From Peribacillus frigoritolerans (GTDB taxonomy: Bacteria; Bacillota; Bacilli; Bacillales; DSM-1321), in assembly GCF_030676415.1 (NCBI RefSeq), contig NZ_JAUUTW010000004.1, positions 1 to 64,000 on the forward strand: a DNA stretch of 64,000 bases. The letters run 5' to 3'. The stretch's first letter is position 1, and the number at the start of each line of letters is the position of its first letter. Shown piece by piece: positions 27,096-36,389 of the stretch. Made by a program: the position numbers and the translations under genes. The notes below the pieces were generated by a model. That model saw only the letters and a program-made list of their open reading frames with translations, searched no databases and was not told where the DNA came from.

Positions 27096-27893
27096 TCAAT
27101 GATAAAAGGGATGATCTTCGTTGATCAGTATCCTTTCTATTTTTTTTGCCTTGCCGGTTTTATCATCAATTTCAAGGAGAACCCCACTTAATAGTGTCCG
27201 CCCCTCTTTTGGCACTTCGAAACGAACAGGAAGGCTAGTTAGGAACCGATGGATGACTGCCTCTCTTTCCATACCAAGGATGCCATCATATGGTCCTGTC
27301 ATGCCTACATCTGATATGTAAGCGGTGCCTGCAGGTAATATACGGTTATCGGCTGTCTGGACGTGTGTGTGTGTACCGACAACGGCTGTAACCTTCCCAT
27401 CCAGGAACCACCCCATAGCTTGCTTTTCACTTGTAGCTTCACCATGAAAATCGACAAAGATAATTGGTGTCTTTTTTTGAGCCTCCGCCACGAGTTCTTC
27501 CGCCTTTTTGAACGGACAATCCAAATCCGGCATGAACGTTCTCGCTTGTAAATTGATGATCGCTATTTCATACTGGTTCAATTTTAAAAATTTCATTCCT
27601 TCTCCAGGTGCCCCATCTGGAAAGTTTGCTGGACGGACGAGATACTTCGCTTCATCAATAAAATTGAAAATATCACGATTATCCCATGTATGGTTTCCCA
27701 TGGTCACTGCCTGCGCTCCCCACTCTAAAAAACTGCGGTAAATCTTTTCTGTAATTCCCCGGCCACTTGCTGCATTCTCGCCATTGATGACCGTGATATG
27801 CGGACGATACTTTTCTTTTAACTTAGGAAGGTATTCTTGGATCATGTCACGACCAGGAGACCCCACTACATCTCCAATAAATAGCAATTTCAT
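27096..27893 (-). CDS. ymdB: YmdB metallophosphoesterase (2',3'-cyclic nucleotide phosphodiesterase)
   Basis: A 265-residue metallophosphoesterase. The metal ligands are in FIGDVVGSPGRD (residues 5-16), NGENAASGRG, MGNHTWDN, DFHGEATSEK and GTHTHVQTAD. YmdB hydrolyses 2',3'-cAMP and affects biofilm and motility gene expression in B. subtilis. The length equals the family norm (264-265). It follows rny, separated by the rny terminator, and precedes spoVS in the conserved order. Confidence 0.96.
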   Translation of the reverse strand: MKLLFIGDVVGSPGRDMIQEYLPKLKEKYRPHITVINGENAASGRGITEKIYRSFLEWGAQAVTMGNHTWDNRDIFNFIDEAKYLVRPANFPDGAPGEGMKFLKLNQYEIAIINLQARTFMPDLDCPFKKAEELVAEAQKKTPIIFVDFHGEATSEKQAMGWFLDGKVTAVVGTHTHVQTADNRILPAGTAYISDVGMTGPYDGILGMEREAVIHRFLTSLPVRFEVPKEGRTLLSGVLLEIDDKTGKAKKIERILINEDHPFYH

Positions 27894-28002
27894 TGTAAAA
27901 CCCTTTCTAGATTCACCTAATTATATGAATTATTCAAGTATGTATTGTAACATAATTTGGGGTAATTATAGGAATTACGCTTAACGATTCATATCGGAAA
28001 AA

Positions 28003-28034
28003 GAAAAAACGAAGCGGTTTGCACCACTTCGTCT
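28003..28034 (-). terminator. Rho-independent terminator of rny
   Basis: ACGAAGCGGT (28009-28018) pairs with ACCACTTCGT (28023-28032) with one mismatch; TTTTTTC follows on the minus strand. Confidence 0.75.
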
Positions 28035-28045
28035 TTCATTAACAA

Positions 28046-29605
28046 TTATTTGGCGTATTCGACTGCTCTTGTTTCACGGATGACCGTGACTTTTATATGA
28101 CCTGGGTAATCGAGCTCTTCTTCAATCCTTTTCCGGATATCACGTGCGAGTCGATGGGCCGAAAGATCATCAATCTGTTCTGGTTTCACTAGAATCCGCA
28201 CTTCTCGCCCGGCTTGAATCGCAAATGATTTTTCCACTCCATCATAGGATTCGGAAATTTCCTCAAGTTTTTCAAGTCTTCTAATGTAATTTTCAAGCGT
28301 TTCACTTCTAGCTCCCGGTCTTGCAGCTGATAATGCATCAGCGGCAGCCACAAGCACTGAAATGATGGAAGTTGGTTCCGTATCGCCATGATGTGAAGCG
28401 ATGCTGTTAATGACAGTTGGATGCTCTTTATATTTGGTTGCTAATTCAACGCCAATTTCAACGTGACTGCCTTCCACTTCATGATCAATCGCTTTCCCAA
28501 TATCATGCAATAAACCTGCACGACGGGCAAGAACTTCATCCTCTCCAAGCTCAGCGGCCAGTAAACCTGAAAGCTGGGCCACTTCAATTGAATGTTTAAG
28601 TACGTTTTGCCCATAACTGGTACGGAACTTCAAACGTCCTAGTATTTTGATGAGATCTGGATGGAGACCGTGAACTCCAACTTCAAAAGTTGTTTGTTCA
28701 CCAATTTCACGAATATGTTCATCTACCTCACGTCTTGCTTTGTCAACCATTTCTTCAATACGAGCCGGATGAATCCGTCCGTCCTGAACTAGTTTCTCAA
28801 GAGCCAAGCGTGCCGTTTCCCGTCTAATTGGATCGAATCCAGATAAAATGACAGCTTCAGGAGTATCATCAATAATAAGGTCAATACCTGTTAGCGTTTC
28901 TAACGTCCGGATGTTTCGTCCTTCACGTCCGATTATCCGTCCTTTCATTTCATCGTTTGGAAGATTTACTACAGAAACGGTGGTTTCTGCAACATGATCA
29001 GCCGCACAACGCTGAATGGCAAGAGAAAGGACTTCTTTTGCTTTTTTATCAGCTTCTTCTTTGGCACGGGTATCACTTTCTTTAATCATAAGCGCTACAT
29101 CGTGAGCCAGCTCGTTTTCCATTCGGTCTATAATGATTGCTTTAGCTTCTTCACGAGTTAAACCGGAAACACGTTCAAGCTCTGTTTGCTGCTTACGAAC
29201 CGTCTCGTCCACTTTGCTTTCCATCTCTTCAATATGCTGTTGTCTTTGGTTTAGAGAATCTTCTTTTTTCTCCAAAAGGCTTTCACGTTTGTCTAACGTT
29301 TCATCCTTGCGGTCCAGATTCTCTTCTCTTTGCAATAACCGATTTTCTTGTTTTTGTAATTCGTTCCTTCTTTCACGGGCTTCCCGATCCGAATCGGCAC
29401 GAACTTTATGAATTTCATCTTTTGCTTCCAACAAGGCTTCTTTCTTAAGTGCTTCCGCTTCACGTTTTGCATCCTCAAGGATGTGTTCTGCAGAGCCCTT
29501 TGCCCCTGCTATTTTACTCTCAAATTTTGATTTGTGAATAAAATAACCAACAACTGCACCGACGATTAGGCCAAGCAAAGTGAAGATGATTGTCATGGGT
29601 TCCAT
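28046..29605 (-). CDS. rny: Ribonuclease Y
   Basis: A 519-residue protein, as in B. subtilis (520). ATG 29605 ([12 protein letters not shown]) follows GGGGAGGTG. Residues ~4-24 form a membrane anchor. A long Lys/Glu coiled coil spans ~30-200. A KH domain has [16 protein letters not shown] near 215. The HD nuclease domain has [10 protein letters not shown] near 365 and the later ASHHGD. RNase Y starts decay of most mRNAs from the membrane and is tuned by the Ric complex, whose ricA gene is in this window. A strong sigma-A promoter lies ~135 bases upstream. Confidence 0.97.
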   Translation of the reverse strand: MEPMTIIFTLLGLIVGAVVGYFIHKSKFESKIAGAKGSAEHILEDAKREAEALKKEALLEAKDEIHKVRADSDREARERRNELQKQENRLLQREENLDRKDETLDKRESLLEKKEDSLNQRQQHIEEMESKVDETVRKQQTELERVSGLTREEAKAIIIDRMENELAHDVALMIKESDTRAKEEADKKAKEVLSLAIQRCAADHVAETTVSVVNLPNDEMKGRIIGREGRNIRTLETLTGIDLIIDDTPEAVILSGFDPIRRETARLALEKLVQDGRIHPARIEEMVDKARREVDEHIREIGEQTTFEVGVHGLHPDLIKILGRLKFRTSYGQNVLKHSIEVAQLSGLLAAELGEDEVLARRAGLLHDIGKAIDHEVEGSHVEIGVELATKYKEHPTVINSIASHHGDTEPTSIISVLVAAADALSAARPGARSETLENYIRRLEKLEEISESYDGVEKSFAIQAGREVRILVKPEQIDDLSAHRLARDIRKRIEEELDYPGHIKVTVIRETRAVEYAK

Positions 29606-29738
29606 CGTTTCACCTCCCCTTGCTATGAACTTTTTACATAAAATGTTGAACTGTCGGCAAGTACATTGCACATAAATTCAATATACAGCACTTAATTTTC
29701 AAAATTTTAGTTTGAAAAATTGTAAAATATACATATTA

Positions 29739-29767
29739 ATTGTATAGTTGAGAATTTTTATTGTCAA
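29739..29767 (-). promoter_or_regulatory. Sigma-A promoter of rny
   Basis: On the minus strand a perfect TTGACA (29762-29767), 17 bases, TACAAT (29739-29744). The 350-base gap between rny and recA holds only this and the recA terminator. Confidence 0.75.
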
Positions 29768-29916
29768 GCGTTTGTCCCTTATGTATCAATGATTATTCAA
29801 GTTTTCTTAATATCAACCATCATAATGTACAGCATTCATTATGGAAGAAGTCTGTAAATCTGATTTCAATGCCATTTAATCCGCTGAAAATTCCGCACTT
29901 TTCTCAAAATATATAG

Positions 29917-29945
29917 AAAAGGCCTAAGCTTCGCTTAGGCCTTTT
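29917..29945 (-). terminator. Rho-independent terminator of recA
   Basis: A perfect 13-bp stem (29917-29929 with 29933-29945), three-base loop, A4/T4 ends. Confidence 0.85.
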
Positions 29946-29955
29946 CCAAATATCA

Positions 29956-31002
29956 TTAATCAAGCAATTCAAAATGCTCTTCTGTTTCATTTTCTTCTGG
30001 TGGTAATTCATGCTCTCCATCGAGATTATAGTGATCTCTGATTTTCTGGGAAATTTCCTGAGCGATATCCTTATTTTCTTTCAAGAACAGCTTCGCATTT
30101 TCGCGGCCTTGTCCGACACGCTCTTCATTGTATGAATACCACGAGCCGCTTTTAAGGACGATATCAAGATCTGCACCCATATCGATGATTTCACCTTCCT
30201 GGGAAATCCCTTGACCATACATGATGTCAACTTCCGCTTGACGGAATGGTGGAGCAACCTTGTTTTTTACAACTTTGATTTTCGTTTTATTACCGACGAT
30301 TTCATTACCTTGTTTTAATTGTTCCGCACGGCGCACTTCCAGACGAACAGTTGAATAGAACTTCAATGCCCGGCCTCCCGGAGTCGTTTCAGGATTCCCA
30401 AACATAACACCGATTTTTTCACGGACTTGGTTAATGAAAATGGCAATGGTATTTGATTTATTAATGGCACCAGACAGTTTTCTTAGTGCCTGAGACATCA
30501 TCCGGGCTTGAAGACCCATATGGGAATCTCCCATTTCGCCTTCGATTTCAGCTTTAGGAACAAGTGCTGCCACCGAGTCAATGACAATAATATCCACCGC
30601 TCCACTTCGAACTAACGCTTCAGCGATCTCCAAGGCTTGTTCACCCGTATCAGGCTGTGAAAGCAGTAACTCATCGATATTCACACCAAGCTTTTCTGAA
30701 TATGCCGGATCTAAGGCATGCTCGGCATCAATGAATGCAGCCGTGCCGCCAGTCTTTTGCACTTCTGCAATAGCATGTAATGCAACAGTCGTTTTACCGG
30801 AGCTTTCAGGTCCATATATCTCAATGACCCGGCCTCTTGGATATCCGCCTACTCCCAATGCTACGTCCAATGCTAAAGAACCGCTTGAAATCGTTGAAAT
30901 CCTACGATCAGACTGTTCCCCAAGTTTCATAATGGAACCTTTACCAAATTGTTTTTCAATTTGTTTTAACGCCATATCTAAAGCCGCTTGACGATCACTC
31001 AC
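29956..31002 (-). CDS. recA: Recombinase RecA
   Basis: A 348-residue RecA. Walker A is [13 protein letters not shown] near 66 and the Walker B region [12 protein letters not shown] near 140. The L2 DNA-binding loop includes [22 protein letters not shown]. The C-terminus is acidic ([15 protein letters not shown]). It pairs homologous DNA and, as a filament, triggers LexA self-cleavage. It has its own promoter with an SOS box and is separated from cinA by a terminator. Confidence 0.99.
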   Translation of the reverse strand: MSDRQAALDMALKQIEKQFGKGSIMKLGEQSDRRISTISSGSLALDVALGVGGYPRGRVIEIYGPESSGKTTVALHAIAEVQKTGGTAAFIDAEHALDPAYSEKLGVNIDELLLSQPDTGEQALEIAEALVRSGAVDIIVIDSVAALVPKAEIEGEMGDSHMGLQARMMSQALRKLSGAINKSNTIAIFINQVREKIGVMFGNPETTPGGRALKFYSTVRLEVRRAEQLKQGNEIVGNKTKIKVVKNKVAPPFRQAEVDIMYGQGISQEGEIIDMGADLDIVLKSGSWYSYNEERVGQGRENAKLFLKENKDIAQEISQKIRDHYNLDGEHELPPEENETEEHFELLD

Positions 31003-31109
31003 TCAATTTCCTCCTCTATATTCAAATAATCGGCTGTCCGATTAAAGGTGTACTTACGTTAGCAATTATTTGAGATCAAGGTTTGTATCCTGTCTCAAAA
31101 CCTATCTTT

Positions 31110-31138
31110 ACTATATACTCTTTTTACTATTTTGCCAA
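31110..31138 (-). promoter_or_regulatory. Sigma-A promoter of recA
   Basis: On the minus strand TTGGCA (31133-31138), 17 bases, TATAGT (31110-31115). The leader is ~100 bases. The SOS box lies 9 bases upstream of the -35. Confidence 0.7.
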
Positions 31139-31147
31139 GCAAAAAGT

Positions 31148-31161
31148 CGAACATTCATTCG
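31148..31161 (-). promoter_or_regulatory. LexA (SOS) box of recA
   Basis: On the minus strand CGAATGAATGTTCG fits the Bacillus SOS consensus CGAACnnnnGTTCG with one change, C to T at position 5. The B. subtilis recA box has the same T. Confidence 0.8.
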
Positions 31162-31310
31162 TTTTTTTCTTTCGGGATACTCTTTGTAAATAAGCGCTTT
31201 ATCTTTAAGGAAAACTCCATTTCCTTTCACTTACTCCCTAAAAAAAACATTTTCATTGAATTAACTTTTTTCCTTTTCCCCTATTTTTCAAGAAACAAAC
31301 TTCTAAAACC

Positions 31311-31343
31311 AAATAAAAAGCAGAGCTGTAAAAAAGCTCTGCT
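31311..31343 (-). terminator. Rho-independent terminator of cinA
   Basis: AGCAGAGCT (31319-31327) pairs with AGCTCTGCT (31335-31343); TTTTATTT follows on the minus strand. Confidence 0.8.
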
Positions 31344-31351
31344 TATAGCGT

Positions 31352-32584
31352 TTATAAATCCCTTAATAGGTAATGACAGCCGTACTTCACACTCCGAATA
31401 CGGTTTTGCGCCCTGCTTCCGGAAAGGTTCAACTCCTTAAAATGAGTGTTTCCATCCCGATAGGAAATGCCAATAAACACTGTCCCCACAGGCTTGCCTT
31501 CTTGTTCATCCGGCCCTGCAACACCCGTAAAGCTTATGCCTACATCCGCATCGAGCATGCTCCGGACATTAGAGGCCATTTCCATTGCACACTCACCGCT
31601 GACCACCCCATACTCAGATATGGTATCATCACTGACGCCGAGGACATTAGACTTCGCATCATTCGTATAGCAGACAATTCCGCCTTTGAAGACTTTACCG
31701 GCGCCCGGGATGGTTGTCAGCTGTTCTTGGAACATCCCTCCGGTCAAGCTTTCAGCTGCCGCAATTGAAAGCTTGCGGACTGTTAGTTCTTTTACAAGTT
31801 CCTTTATTAGCGAAGTATTATCACTTCCATAATGGAACTTACCGACCCTGCTAAGAATTTCTTTTTCCGCTTTTAAAATAAGCTCTTCGCATTTTTCTTT
31901 AGAAGAGTCTTTAGCGGTGATCCTTAACGTCACTTCCCCTTCGGCTGCCAGCGGAGCAATTGTCGGATTCGTTTGATTGACAAGGAGATCTTCAATCACC
32001 GTTTCCAGCTCAGCTTCACCTATACCGTAGAACCGAAGAACCTTGGAATCGATCCGTTCATGCTTTTCCAATTTATTCATGATCTTTTCATAACCATAAC
32101 TTAAAAACATCGGCTCCATTTCACTTGGTGGACCAGGAAGAAGCATATATGTAATCCCAGATTTGGACAATACCATTCCCGGTGCCATCCCTTGATCGTT
32201 TGCCAACACTTCACTGCCTTCTAAGACAAGGGCCTGCTTTTTGTTGTTTTCCGTCATCGGCCGTTCCCGTTTTTGGAAGTAAGCTTCAATGGATTGCAAA
32301 GCTTCATCATTAATAACGAGCTTTTTCCCAATATGGCGAGCAATCGTTTCTTTCGTTAAATCATCTTTGGTGGGACCAAGTCCACCGGTAAAGACAATCA
32401 AGTTCGCCCTCGATTCAGCGATTTCTATAGCTTGTTGTAAACGGCGGTCGTTATCCCCGACCACAGTATGGTAAAAAACGTTGATCCCCATTTCCGCAAA
32501 CTGCTGCGATAAGAATCTTCCATTAGTGTTATTGATTTGTCCTAAAAGAAGCTCTGAGCCCACTGCAATGATTTCTGCATCCAT
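31352..32584 (-). CDS. cinA: CinA family protein (competence/damage-inducible; NMN amidohydrolase type)
   Basis: A 410-residue protein starting MDAEIIAVGSELL at ATG 32584. Residues 1-~170 are the MoaB/MogA-like COG1058 domain (LGQINNTNGRFL, FTGGLGPTKDDLT). From ~255 is the CinA C-terminal domain with AAAESLTGGMFQE, which carries the deamidase active site in the NMN-recycling enzymes, and VAGPDEQEGKPVGTV. In Bacillus, cinA is upstream of recA and is induced with competence. The ribosome site GGTGG is only moderate. It begins 22 bases after pgsA. Confidence 0.95.
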   Translation of the reverse strand: MDAEIIAVGSELLLGQINNTNGRFLSQQFAEMGINVFYHTVVGDNDRRLQQAIEIAESRANLIVFTGGLGPTKDDLTKETIARHIGKKLVINDEALQSIEAYFQKRERPMTENNKKQALVLEGSEVLANDQGMAPGMVLSKSGITYMLLPGPPSEMEPMFLSYGYEKIMNKLEKHERIDSKVLRFYGIGEAELETVIEDLLVNQTNPTIAPLAAEGEVTLRITAKDSSKEKCEELILKAEKEILSRVGKFHYGSDNTSLIKELVKELTVRKLSIAAAESLTGGMFQEQLTTIPGAGKVFKGGIVCYTNDAKSNVLGVSDDTISEYGVVSGECAMEMASNVRSMLDADVGISFTGVAGPDEQEGKPVGTVFIGISYRDGNTHFKELNLSGSRAQNRIRSVKYGCHYLLRDL

Positions 32585-32606
32585 CTTTTCAAAACCACCA
32601 TTCGTT

Positions 32607-33191
32607 TTACTTTGAATTAACAAATACTTCTTTGTTTTTTATAAAATAATCCAAACCTGACCAGATTGTAAAGATTAATGCAATCCATAATGCGATATTA
32701 GCAAATGGAAGTGAAATGAGGGCAAATGGGAGGTTATGCAGCAATAAAGCCGAAATGGAAACAATTTGTGCCCAGGTTTTAATTTTACCAAGCTGGTTCG
32801 CTGCAACCACTTCCCCTGTACCCGCTAACACCAAACGCAATCCGGTGACGGCAAACTCGCGACTTATGATCACGATGGCAATCCAAGATTGACCGTACAT
32901 TAAATCTAGATCAACCAAAACGATTAAGGCAGCCGAAACCAGAAGTTTATCAGCCAATGGATCTAAAAATTTCCCTAAATCAGTAATCATATTATATTTT
33001 CTGGCAAAATGGCCATCGATCCAATCCGTAGTGGAAGCGATAATAAAGAGGATGGCTCCAGCTAGGTGCGCCACTGGCAAACTGTATTCTCCCCAAGTCA
33101 GCGTCCCCCATGAAAAAGGAACGAGCATGATGATTAAAAATACTGGTATTAAACAGATTCTTGCTACTGTAATCTTATTAGGCAGATTCAA
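32607..33191 (-). CDS. pgsA: Phosphatidylglycerophosphate synthase PgsA
   Basis: A 194-residue membrane enzyme. The start is TTG 33191 (reading MNLPNKITVARI), 7 bases behind GGAGGT; B. subtilis PgsA is 193 residues. The CDP-alcohol phosphotransferase signature is seen as DWIDGHFARKYNMITDLGKFLDPLADK (D-G-x2-A-R ... G-x3-D-x3-D). Several membrane helices surround it. It joins CDP-diacylglycerol to glycerol-3-phosphate, the committed step to phosphatidylglycerol and cardiolipin, and is essential in B. subtilis. Confidence 0.96.
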   Translation of the reverse strand: MNLPNKITVARICLIPVFLIIMLVPFSWGTLTWGEYSLPVAHLAGAILFIIASTTDWIDGHFARKYNMITDLGKFLDPLADKLLVSAALIVLVDLDLMYGQSWIAIVIISREFAVTGLRLVLAGTGEVVAANQLGKIKTWAQIVSISALLLHNLPFALISLPFANIALWIALIFTIWSGLDYFIKNKEVFVNSK

Positions 33192-33337
33192 AACTTTTAC
33201 CTCCAAAATTTACGCCTGCCATTTGGGCAATGCGTCTTAGATCTAAATTAATGCTTATATGTATAATTTAACTCAAAATCCAATCTTATATGCCGGGTAA
33301 ACCATTTCCCGCCGGCCTTACTATTATATAGAGCAAA

Positions 33338-33362
33338 AATAGTCATCTATAAGATGACTATT
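33338..33362 (-). terminator. Rho-independent terminator of ymfM
   Basis: ATAGTCATC (33339-33347) pairs with GATGACTAT (33353-33361); TTTTTG follows on the minus strand. The stem includes the stop codon of ymfM. Confidence 0.75.
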
Positions 33363-34257
33363 CGGCTTTCGTAAATTGTATCGTAACCAATTGCGTATTC
33401 ACTTCAGTCGGTGAAATGGAATACTCCAGCTTCTCATCATTCACATAAATCTCAGTTTCATAAGCTCTGCCTATATTGATGACAGCTTCTTTTTCATTGG
33501 TGAAATCAATTTCCTGGCTTTTGTCCTTGTCGATAGTGCCCTGGAAAAGTAATTTACCTTCACCATTTTTTATGCCGACCCATGTTGAGCCTTTGGAGGT
33601 CACCTTTAATTTAAAGGTATCGGTATTTTTTAATTCATACGTACTATTTTTACCGCTGGAACTGGTGACGGCAAGTTTTTGCTCTTTCTTTTCATTTTTG
33701 ACAACTGCATCATCTTCATTCTTCTCATCAGATGAATCTGATTTTTCTTCATTCTGTTTTTGATCTGCATTCTCTTCTTCTTTGTTAAAATCTTCACTTT
33801 TATTGTAACCCACGGCATCGCTCTGTTTAGCATCCTTTTTATCATCGTTATCCGGGTTACTCATATAGTTCAATACCAGCACCCAAATCAATACGGCAGC
33901 ACCAATGACTAGAACGGCAGCCAAGATCTTCGGTAACATTTCTACAACCTTTGAATCTCCTGCCGGTATAGTTTTCCGGGATTGGACCCTTGAAAGCTGT
34001 TCTGGCAATTCCTCGCTGTATACCGATGGTACTTCACTCTTATATTGTTCGAAAATCTCTTCTGAATCCAATCCGACCGCTTCACAGTATTGCTTGATGA
34101 ATGCCCGTACATAGAACTTTCCAGGCATCATACTGTAATTTCCCTCTTCAATGCCAATGAGGTAACGCTTTTGAATCTTTGTTAATTCCTGCAAATCTTC
34201 TAAGCTAAGACCTTTGGCTTCCCTAGCTTCCTTTAATCGATTACCTAACTCAGTCAA
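33358..34257 (-). CDS. ymfM: RodZ-like membrane-anchored HTH protein (YmfM)
   Basis: A 299-residue protein from TTG 34257, behind GGCAGGTG. Residues ~1-75 are a Cro/RodZ-type helix-turn-helix (LGNRLKEAREAKGLSLEDL). A single membrane span lies at ~115-135 (ILAAVLVIGAAVLIWVLVL). An exposed linker of ~70 residues very rich in Asp, Glu, Lys and Ser follows, then a beta-rich DUF4115 domain. RodZ binds MreB and helps rod-shape maintenance; YmfM is the Bacillus counterpart. The position between ymfK and pgsA is conserved. Confidence 0.9.
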   Translation of the reverse strand: MTELGNRLKEAREAKGLSLEDLQELTKIQKRYLIGIEEGNYSMMPGKFYVRAFIKQYCEAVGLDSEEIFEQYKSEVPSVYSEELPEQLSRVQSRKTIPAGDSKVVEMLPKILAAVLVIGAAVLIWVLVLNYMSNPDNDDKKDAKQSDAVGYNKSEDFNKEEENADQKQNEEKSDSSDEKNEDDAVVKNEKKEQKLAVTSSSGKNSTYELKNTDTFKLKVTSKGSTWVGIKNGEGKLLFQGTIDKDKSQEIDFTNEKEAVINIGRAYETEIYVNDEKLEYSISPTEVNTQLVTIQFTKAE

Positions 34258-34274
34258 ATAAAACACCTGCCATT

Positions 34275-35066
34275 TTAAAAGTCAAAGGAACCAAAATCGG
34301 ACCCTGAAAACTGGTCTTTTTGGTCGACAACTTCATATGTTATTTCTTCTTCAGGACTGTTTCGCAATTCAATAATATAGTCAAAGTCTTCGAGGGTATA
34401 CTCCGTATTTTGGACAAAAACATCAGGATGTTCAATTACTTTGACAGCATCAAGCCTCATTATTTCGCGAATCAACTGCCAATGACGCTCATTTGCACGG
34501 CGAGTGGAAACAATTCCATCTAAAATAAACAAATTATCATTATTATATTCATCCTCAATAAGCTGACTGCGGATAGTCTGCTTTAAAAGGGTCGATGACA
34601 CAAACAACCATCTCTTATTAGCACATACACTCGAGGCTACGATGGATTCAGTTTTTCCGACACGGGGCATCCCTCGTATCCCAATTAATTTATGACCTTC
34701 CTGTTTAAATAGCTCGGCCAGGAAATCGACAAGCAAGCCTAGTTCATCACGAACAAACCTAAAGGTGTTTTTCTCATCGGCATCGCGCTGAATATAACGT
34801 CCATGCCTGACAGCGAGGCGATCACGCAATTTAGGTTCCCTAAGCTTAATGACCTTTATCGTATCCATCGTACGGAGGATTGACTCGAATCTTTCTATAT
34901 TACGGCTGTCTTTCGCCAACAAAAGTAAACCACGCCTGCCTTCATCGACCCCGTTAATGGTGATGATATTAATGGAAAGCATACCCAGAAGGGATGAAAT
35001 ATCCCCTAATAAACCAGGACGGTTGACTTGAATTTCATATTCAAAATACCATTCTTTATTATCCAC
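34275..35066 (-). CDS. ymfK: YmfK, DUF3388/ACT-domain protein
   Basis: A 263-residue protein starting at GTG 35066, 7 bases behind AAGGAG. The first ~75 residues look like an ACT ligand-binding domain (FEYEIQVNRPGLLGDISSLL, ITINGVDEGRRG). The rest is the DUF3388 region, with GMPRVGKTE near 132 resembling a P-loop, and an acidic C-terminus. The molecular function is unknown. The length equals B. subtilis YmfK (~262). Confidence 0.9.
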   Translation of the reverse strand: MDNKEWYFEYEIQVNRPGLLGDISSLLGMLSINIITINGVDEGRRGLLLLAKDSRNIERFESILRTMDTIKVIKLREPKLRDRLAVRHGRYIQRDADEKNTFRFVRDELGLLVDFLAELFKQEGHKLIGIRGMPRVGKTESIVASSVCANKRWLFVSSTLLKQTIRSQLIEDEYNNDNLFILDGIVSTRRANERHWQLIREIMRLDAVKVIEHPDVFVQNTEYTLEDFDYIIELRNSPEEEITYEVVDQKDQFSGSDFGSFDF

Positions 35067-35259
35067 GATAACACTCCTTAAGCCTAAAAGCTTTTACCCT
35101 ACTCAGGGGCAAAAAACTTATCCATCGTAAATTTCAAGGTCTGAACACTTTAATATTAATTGTCTAGCTTCTATAATATAGCATTTCGTGATAAGTTAAA
35201 AGGAAAAACCCTAGAAAAATATTCATTTTTATATAAGAGGTTAAATACTCACCCACTTC

Positions 35260-35302
35260 AATCCAAAAGGCCCTGTTAATTAATAACAGGGCCTTTTGGA
35301 TT
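35260..35302 (-). terminator. Terminator hairpin of ymfI-ymfJ
   Basis: A perfect 19-bp inverted repeat (35260-35278 with 35284-35302). The inner GC part is flanked by AAAA/TTTT, so it can act on either strand. It is among the longest perfect stems in the window. Confidence 0.75.
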
Positions 35303-35308
35303 GATATT

Positions 35309-35566
35309 TTACTTCGTTCCATTGTTCTCGACTAACTTGACCATAACACTTGCCATGGCATGCTTTTCTTGATCACTTGCGACCGACCAAAGATCAGCAA
35401 GCACTTTTTCTTGATCATTCTGAGGCTCAACCTGATTAGCCAGGTAATCACCGATTTCGAAAGCCAAGTTGTTAACAGCACTTTCTGACAAACCTTGTTG
35501 TTCACCTTGATTTAATCTGTCGCCTAAGAAATTTTTCCATTGATCCCAATTGTCCAGTACAGACAT
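35309..35566 (-). CDS. ymfJ: YmfJ, DUF3243 protein
   Basis: An 85-residue protein. It has WDQWKNFLGDRLNQGEQQGLSE, characteristic of DUF3243, then a helical body. No enzymatic motif is present. It is small and cytoplasmic, with unknown function; the position after ymfI is conserved in Bacilli. Confidence 0.92.
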   Translation of the reverse strand: MSVLDNWDQWKNFLGDRLNQGEQQGLSESAVNNLAFEIGDYLANQVEPQNDQEKVLADLWSVASDQEKHAMASVMVKLVENNGTK

Positions 35567-35645
35567 GAATGGTCACCCTTTCCTTCAAAATAGTACATAG
35601 ATATTTTGTGAAGGAACCGAGAAAATTATACATGTCTAAAAAAAA

Positions 35646-36371
35646 TCATGTGTACCATCCGCCATTTACGCCTAAGATTTGCCCGGTTATATAAGACGAC
35701 TTGTCGGAAAGCAAATAGTATACGGCCTCGGCGACTTCTTTGGAATGCCCCATCCTGCCCATCGGGATATCGCCTTTGATGATCTCCAGATCTTCTGCAC
35801 TGAATGATTCGAGCATGGAAGTGGAAATCGCACCGGGGGCAACGGCATTCACCCGGATTCCATTAAGCGCTACTTCTTTGCTAAGCGCCTTGATAAAAGC
35901 ATTTTGACTGCCCTTGACCATAGAATATAATACTTCACAAGATGCACCTGTCTGCCCCCAAATCGATGTGACCGCAACGATGGCAGCCTGTTCTTGGTAC
36001 ATAAGCTTTGGAAGCAGTTCCTTTGTTAATTGGAAAGGGCTCGTTACATGCAGCTGGACCATTTCATTCACGATTGTCTCATCCATGTCAGATATAAGCC
36101 CATAATAGCTATTGCCGCTATTAAGGACGATTGCATGGAGGGCAAAAATACTTTCCGCCAATTTCTTGTAGCCGTTAGGTGCAGCCAAATCCGCTTGAAC
36201 CGGAATAAGTTCGACTTGATGCGGCTTCAGTTCTTCAATCAGTTCAAGTATCGCTTTTTCATTGCTGTTATAATGTAAATAAAGTGAGTAATTCTCCTCG
36301 GCGAGCTTTATAGCGATTTCCCTGCCGATTCCCCCACTGGCTCCAGTAATGAGGGCAAAACGTTTCCCCAC
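35646..36371 (-). CDS. ymfI: YmfI, short-chain dehydrogenase/reductase
   Basis: A 241-residue SDR from GTG 36371 behind GGGGGCGGGAAT. TGASGGIGREIA (residues 9-20) binds NADP and VTSIWG...YSMVKGSQNAF near 140-160 is the Ser-Tyr-Lys catalytic set. LNSGNSYYGL replaces the usual NNAG motif (Asn-Ser-Gly), a notable change. It is often annotated as an oxoacyl-ACP reductase-like protein; the substrate is unknown. It follows ymfH by 18 bases. Confidence 0.9.
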   Translation of the reverse strand: MGKRFALITGASGGIGREIAIKLAEENYSLYLHYNSNEKAILELIEELKPHQVELIPVQADLAAPNGYKKLAESIFALHAIVLNSGNSYYGLISDMDETIVNEMVQLHVTSPFQLTKELLPKLMYQEQAAIVAVTSIWGQTGASCEVLYSMVKGSQNAFIKALSKEVALNGIRVNAVAPGAISTSMLESFSAEDLEIIKGDIPMGRMGHSKEVAEAVYYLLSDKSSYITGQILGVNGGWYT

Positions 36372-36389
36372 ATTCCCGCCCCCTTTATA

